A DNA stretch of 9,607 nt from Melioribacteraceae bacterium. Lineage in GTDB: Bacteria; Bacteroidota; Ignavibacteria; Ignavibacteriales; Melioribacteraceae. This document shows, one piece after another, positions 6,896-9,607 of this stretch (within the stretch, counting starts at the first letter, position 1; each line of letters begins with the position of its first letter). A model generated the notes under the pieces. That model did not search any database, was not told the origin of the DNA, and worked only from the letters and a program-made list of their open reading frames with translations. Where the stretch lies: the NCBI GenBank assembly GCA_015486905.1, contig WFQV01000140.1, positions 1 to 9,607 of the forward strand. Direction: 5' to 3'. Both the position numbers and the translations under genes were made by a program.

Positions 6896-6945
6896 TTGTT
6901 TGTAAACAAAAAATAAAGGTTTTTAAGTTTTATTCCCTCTTTTAT

Positions 6946-6965
6946 TACCCCACAAATTTGGGGTA
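6946..6965 (+). terminator. Candidate terminator hairpin after the AlbA_2 gene
   Basis: TACCCCA pairs with TGGGGTA (7 bp) around the loop CAAATT, followed by TTATTT. It is the only GC-rich stem in an otherwise A/T-rich gap and lies 108 bp after the stop. The T-run is short, so intrinsic termination is plausible rather than certain. An operator or RNA-processing site is the alternative. Confidence 0.45.
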
Positions 6966-7095
6966 TTATTTAGGTGATTAAATTTCATAATAAATAATAA
7001 AAAAACTTTAGTACTTTACAATATTATAACCTAAACTCTTGTCTTTTTTTATAAAGAAATTCTGCCTAAAAAATTTGAATAAACGAGCCTTACAA

Positions 7096-7713
7096 TCACA
7101 TCGGGAACTGCATTCGCAATTTTTTCTTTACCTTTTTGTATTCGGGCATTGCTTCTTCCACAAGTGACCAAAACCGCTTCGAGTGGTTCATTTCCTTAGT
7201 GTGGCAAAGCTCGTGAATAATTACGTAATCGATTGCATCTTTTGAATTTTTAAGAAGCAGATAATTAAACGAAAGATTTTTCTTTGAGGAACAACTTCCC
7301 CACCGTGATTTTAATTTCTTGACGCTAACTTTGTTAAAATTGAATCGGTGCAAAAAAGCCAACTCCCCTACTCTTTTAGGAATGTAATTTTTCGCCAGCC
7401 GGTAAAGGTAATTTTCAAAAAGGGCCGTCATTTCCGGAGAGGGAGAAAAGCCCTTAAATTCATTTTCATGAATTTCCAAAATGCCGTTTTTAATCTCAGG
7501 GAAAACTTCCTTACCAAAAAGGAAATAGCGCCCGTTGACTTTCTCAAGTTCCGTTAATCTTTGCTTTACCCAATCTTCCTTGGAATGTAAGAATTCTTCT
7601 GCTTTCCGAACGGGCACACCGAAAGGAACCACGAGTTCAACTCCTTCCGGACGAACTTTAATTATTATTCTCTTAGCCCTACGATTGTGTTTTAATTTGT
7701 AATCGATATCCAG
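7096..7713 (-). CDS. YgjP/SprT-like zinc metallopeptidase (M48-type), start unresolved
   Basis: The product is a YgjP-like (DUF45) putative zinc peptidase. It shows KLKSRWGSCSSKKNLSFNYLL, read here as KSRWGSCS then NLSFNYLL, the HELCH zinc motif, and a third His in NHSKRFW, followed by a basic C-terminus KKVKKKLRMQFPM. The only standard start codon in frame is GTG at 7632 (178 residues), but the frame is open upstream to 7734, and codons 7633-7710 encode DIDYKLKHNRRAKRIIIKV and RPEGVEL, which is the conserved N-terminal strand of this family. The gene therefore starts earlier. CTG at 7713 (205 residues) has GGAG 5 nt before it. The ATG at 7727 (MSELF) is in a different frame and would need one extra base to join. 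With the CTG numbering, the motif is HELCH at 167-171 and the third His is 177. Substrate unknown; the protein has no signal peptide. It is divergent from menF. Confidence 0.87.
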   Translation of the reverse strand: MDIDYKLKHNRRAKRIIIKVRPEGVELVVPFGVPVRKAEEFLHSKEDWVKQRLTELEKVNGRYFLFGKEVFPEIKNGILEIHENEFKGFSPSPEMTALFENYLYRLAKNYIPKRVGELAFLHRFNFNKVSVKKLKSRWGSCSSKKNLSFNYLLLKNSKDAIDYVIIHELCHTKEMNHSKRFWSLVEEAMPEYKKVKKKLRMQFPM

Positions 7714-7747
7714 AACAGCTCCGACATTTGTTTAAGTTAAAATCCAA

Positions 7748-7789
7748 ATTTGAAACTTCGAATGTACAAATTATATTTGAAATTCAAAT
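7748..7789. repeat. Two palindromes sharing the half-site ATTTGAA
   Basis: ATTTGAA-AC-TTCGAAT (7748-7763, one mismatch) and the perfect ATTTGAA-A-TTCAAAT (7775-7789) start 27 bp apart in the divergent region between the peptidase gene and menF. They overlap both promoter elements, so they could be operator sites. Part of the repetition is explained by the promoter's own two TTTG elements. Confidence 0.4.
7749..7779 (+). promoter_or_regulatory. Bacteroidota-type promoter of menF
   Basis: TTTG (7749-7752) is followed by 19 bp and then TATATTTG (7772-7779). This agrees with the known Bacteroidota consensus TTTG-N19-21-TANNTTTG (-33 and -7). Transcription should begin near 7783-7788, leaving a leader of about 20 nt before the menF start at 7805. 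The two elements are embedded in a repeated ATTTGAA motif. Confidence 0.55.
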
Positions 7790-7804
7790 CTGATTTTTTA
7801 GTGT

Positions 7805-9175
7805 TTGAACAGAATAATTGATGAAAGAGATTTTCAACAGACGAGCGATGTGAAATTATTGTTGTACAGCAAACTTTTTGAAATAGAAAAATTTAATTTC
7901 CTTGACGGGGTAAACTCCCTCTCCCAAAAGACGAAAAACTTTTTCTACTGGAACGAACCGGCTGAAAACTTTTCCGTTTTAGGATTCGGTGAGGCTTTTT
8001 CAATTAAAGAAAACGGTGAGAAAAGAACAATTAGAACCGGTGAAATTGTTGCTTCCTTGAAAGAAGAAATGAAATCTAACTGGCAGAATAGTAAGGAACT
8101 TTCCGTTCCGATATTCTTAGGAGGCATTAAATTTTCTCCCCACAACGAAAGCGAACTTTGGAAAGATTTCTACGACGCTGATTGGTTTATTCCCAAACAT
8201 CTTTATTTCTGCCGGAAAGGGAAATGCTATTACGTTTTCAGCTCCTTTACTGAAATCCCGGAAAAAGATTTTGACGAAGAAATCAAGGAAGGGAAAAAAT
8301 TTCCGTTAACTCTAACAAAAGGGAATGCTGACACTATTGCTCCGCGAATATTCGAAAGTAATTTGGAGAACGAAAAAGAACGTGAACGTTGGTATTCCTC
8401 GGTTAACTCTGCTTTGGAATTCATCCGAGAAAAAAAAATCAAGAAGATTGTACTCTCAAGAGAAGTTACCCTAAAACTCGACTCCGCTCCGAATATTAGT
8501 CTGCTGTTGAAAAAATTAAATAACAATTATCCGCATTGTTACGTTTATGCTTATTCAAAAAACGGTTCCATTTTTTTCGGTGCCTCCCCGGAAAAATTAG
8601 CAAAGTTCGAAAACGGATGGATCGAAGCCGATGCGCTTGCAGGTTCAATCCCACGAGGAAGGGATGAAAGCGAAGACAAAATTTTAGAAAACGAACTCCT
8701 TAAAAGCAGCAAAAACATTAACGAACAAAGAGCTGTGGTCGATTTCATTTCGGAATCGTTTAAACGTTTTTCTACTACCGTCGAATTCAGCCCTACTCCA
8801 ATTGTAAGAAAGTTGCCGAACATTCAACATCTTTGGACACCGATACGGGCAAAAATGGAAGACGGGAATACAATCTTCAGTGTATTAGAGGAAGTTCATC
8901 CTACCCCTGCAATTTGCGGAGCACCCTGGACGAAAGCAATGAGCTCCATTCTGGAAATGGAAAATCACGACAGAGGCTTGTACACCGGTGCAATGGGGTG
9001 GTTTAACTTTAACAACGAAGGTGAATTTGCCGTTGCAATCCGTTCGGCTCTGCTTAAAGAAAATTTAGTTACCGCCTATGCAGGATGTGGGATAGTAGAG
9101 GGTTCCAATCCCGAAAGCGAGTTCGAAGAATCGAAGCTGAAACTTAAGCCAATCTTTAATCTATTCCGAAAATGA
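7805..9175 (+). CDS. menF: Isochorismate synthase MenF
   Basis: MenF converts chorismate to isochorismate, the first step of classical menaquinone synthesis. The 456-residue product has the chorismate-binding domain in its C-terminal 260 residues: KKIVLSREVTLKL (213-225, with the likely catalytic Lys213/214), GASPEKLAKFENG (259-271), IEADALAGSIPRGRDESED (273-291), LPNIQHLWTPI (337-347), HPTPAICGAP (365-374), RGLYTGAMGWF (390-400), and YAGCGIVEGSNPESEFEES (425-443). The order and spacing fit isochorismate synthases rather than TrpE or PabB; the N-terminal 170 residues are the variable part. A catabolic (siderophore) role is less likely because menD follows with an ATGA overlap. The earliest start is TTG at 7805, 4 nt after an in-frame TAG. 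GTG at 7850 (residue 16) is an alternative; no clear Shine-Dalgarno precedes either. A Bacteroidota-type promoter lies just upstream. Confidence 0.93.
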   Translation: MNRIIDERDFQQTSDVKLLLYSKLFEIEKFNFLDGVNSLSQKTKNFFYWNEPAENFSVLGFGEAFSIKENGEKRTIRTGEIVASLKEEMKSNWQNSKELSVPIFLGGIKFSPHNESELWKDFYDADWFIPKHLYFCRKGKCYYVFSSFTEIPEKDFDEEIKEGKKFPLTLTKGNADTIAPRIFESNLENEKERERWYSSVNSALEFIREKKIKKIVLSREVTLKLDSAPNISLLLKKLNNNYPHCYVYAYSKNGSIFFGASPEKLAKFENGWIEADALAGSIPRGRDESEDKILENELLKSSKNINEQRAVVDFISESFKRFSTTVEFSPTPIVRKLPNIQHLWTPIRAKMEDGNTIFSVLEEVHPTPAICGAPWTKAMSSILEMENHDRGLYTGAMGWFNFNNEGEFAVAIRSALLKENLVTAYAGCGIVEGSNPESEFEESKLKLKPIFNLFRK

Positions 9176-9607
9176 AAATCGGCGTAAATAAAAATTTCCT
9201 CTTTGCTTCCGTCTTTGCTGAATTACTGGCAAAGTTGGAAGTAAGGAACGTATGCATTTCTCCGGGGTCACGCAGCACTCCCCTTTCATTAGCTTTTGCG
9301 GAAAATAAGAAAATTAAAAAAACAATTATTCTCGACGAACGCAGTTCTGCATTTTTTGCTTTGGGAATGGCACAGCAGACCGGAGCACCGACAGCTGTCG
9401 TTACTACTTCCGGTACAGCCGTAGCGGAGCTTTACCCGGCAATAATTGAAGCATTCAATTCAAGAATTCCACTCTTGATTTTAACTGCTGACAGACCGCC
9501 GGAGCTTCACGGCGTCGGAGCTAACCAGACAATCAATCAAGAGAATATTTACGCTGAAAATATCCGTGCTTATTTTAACGCCGGCATGCCGCAGACCACC
9601 AAAAAGA
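9172..9607 (+). CDS. menD: MenD, SEPHCHC synthase (partial, N-terminal part)
   Basis: MenD is a thiamine-diphosphate enzyme that joins isochorismate with 2-oxoglutarate (after decarboxylation) to give SEPHCHC, the second step of menaquinone synthesis. The first 145 residues are present; the gene runs off the right edge. The typical features are ISPGSRSTPLSLAF (29-42), LDERSSAFFALGMA (54-67) with Glu56 as the expected cofactor-activating Glu, TSGTAVAELYPA (79-90), and LTADRPPELHGVGANQTINQ (104-123). The ATG at 9172 overlaps the menF stop (ATGA), so translation is probably coupled, and there is no separate Shine-Dalgarno. The family N-terminus fits this start. Confidence 0.96.
   Translation, partial: MKIGVNKNFLFASVFAELLAKLEVRNVCISPGSRSTPLSLAFAENKKIKKTIILDERSSAFFALGMAQQTGAPTAVVTTSGTAVAELYPAIIEAFNSRIPLLILTADRPPELHGVGANQTINQENIYAENIRAYFNAGMPQTTKK

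Larger units (their letters stand above)
6839..7095. other. A/T-rich convergent intergenic region
   Basis: The 257 bp between the AlbA_2 gene and the convergent YgjP-like gene hold the extragenic repeat block, a small palindrome TTGTTT-GT-AAACAA (6896-6909) and the GC-stemmed hairpin at 6946-6965. The remaining part, 6970-7095, is A/T-rich, and no gene, start codon with a ribosome site or RNA gene was recognised there. Confidence 0.5.

Overview
The window is a bacterial chromosome segment, AT-rich, most likely from the Bacteroidota/Chlorobiota/Ignavibacteriota group. The reasons are the combination of HslVU, RpoN, a DUF3109 protein, menaquinone genes of the MenF/MenD type, frequent non-ATG starts, and one promoter that fits the Bacteroidota pattern TTTG-N19-TANNTTTG. 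The taxon is an inference from style and gene content, not from an alignment.

Left part (1-5173, all minus strand), read in transcription order: a DUF3109 Cys-rich protein; rpoN (sigma-54), starting 2 nt after it; a secreted two-domain parvulin-type peptidyl-prolyl isomerase; hslV; and hslU, starting 2 nt after hslV and running off the left edge. This is a housekeeping block: alternative sigma factor, periplasmic protein folding, and the ATP-dependent HslVU protease.

Middle part (5174-7095): a more A/T-rich, accessory-looking island. It holds palindromic, possibly regulatory DNA, a 40-codon ORF that resembles the extreme N-terminus of a large helicase (probable remnant), a complete AlbA_2/Schlafen-like ATP-binding protein with a C-terminal winged helix, and a 12-bp repeat (GTTGGTAGAARR) found three times inside that gene and three more times beyond its stop codon. 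A short GC-rich hairpin may terminate its transcript.

Right part (7096-9607): a YgjP/SprT-like zinc metallopeptidase gene on the minus strand, whose conserved N-terminus extends past the only standard start codon, and, divergently, menF and menD. The last two overlap as ATGA and form the start of a menaquinone operon: MenF makes isochorismate from chorismate and MenD condenses it with 2-oxoglutarate. menD runs off the right edge.

The most interesting points are the middle accessory island (helicase scar plus AlbA_2 gene plus repeat carried past the stop), the unresolved start or frameshift of the YgjP-like gene, and the promoter in the divergent menF intergenic region. No RNA genes, insertion sequences or CRISPR arrays were seen.
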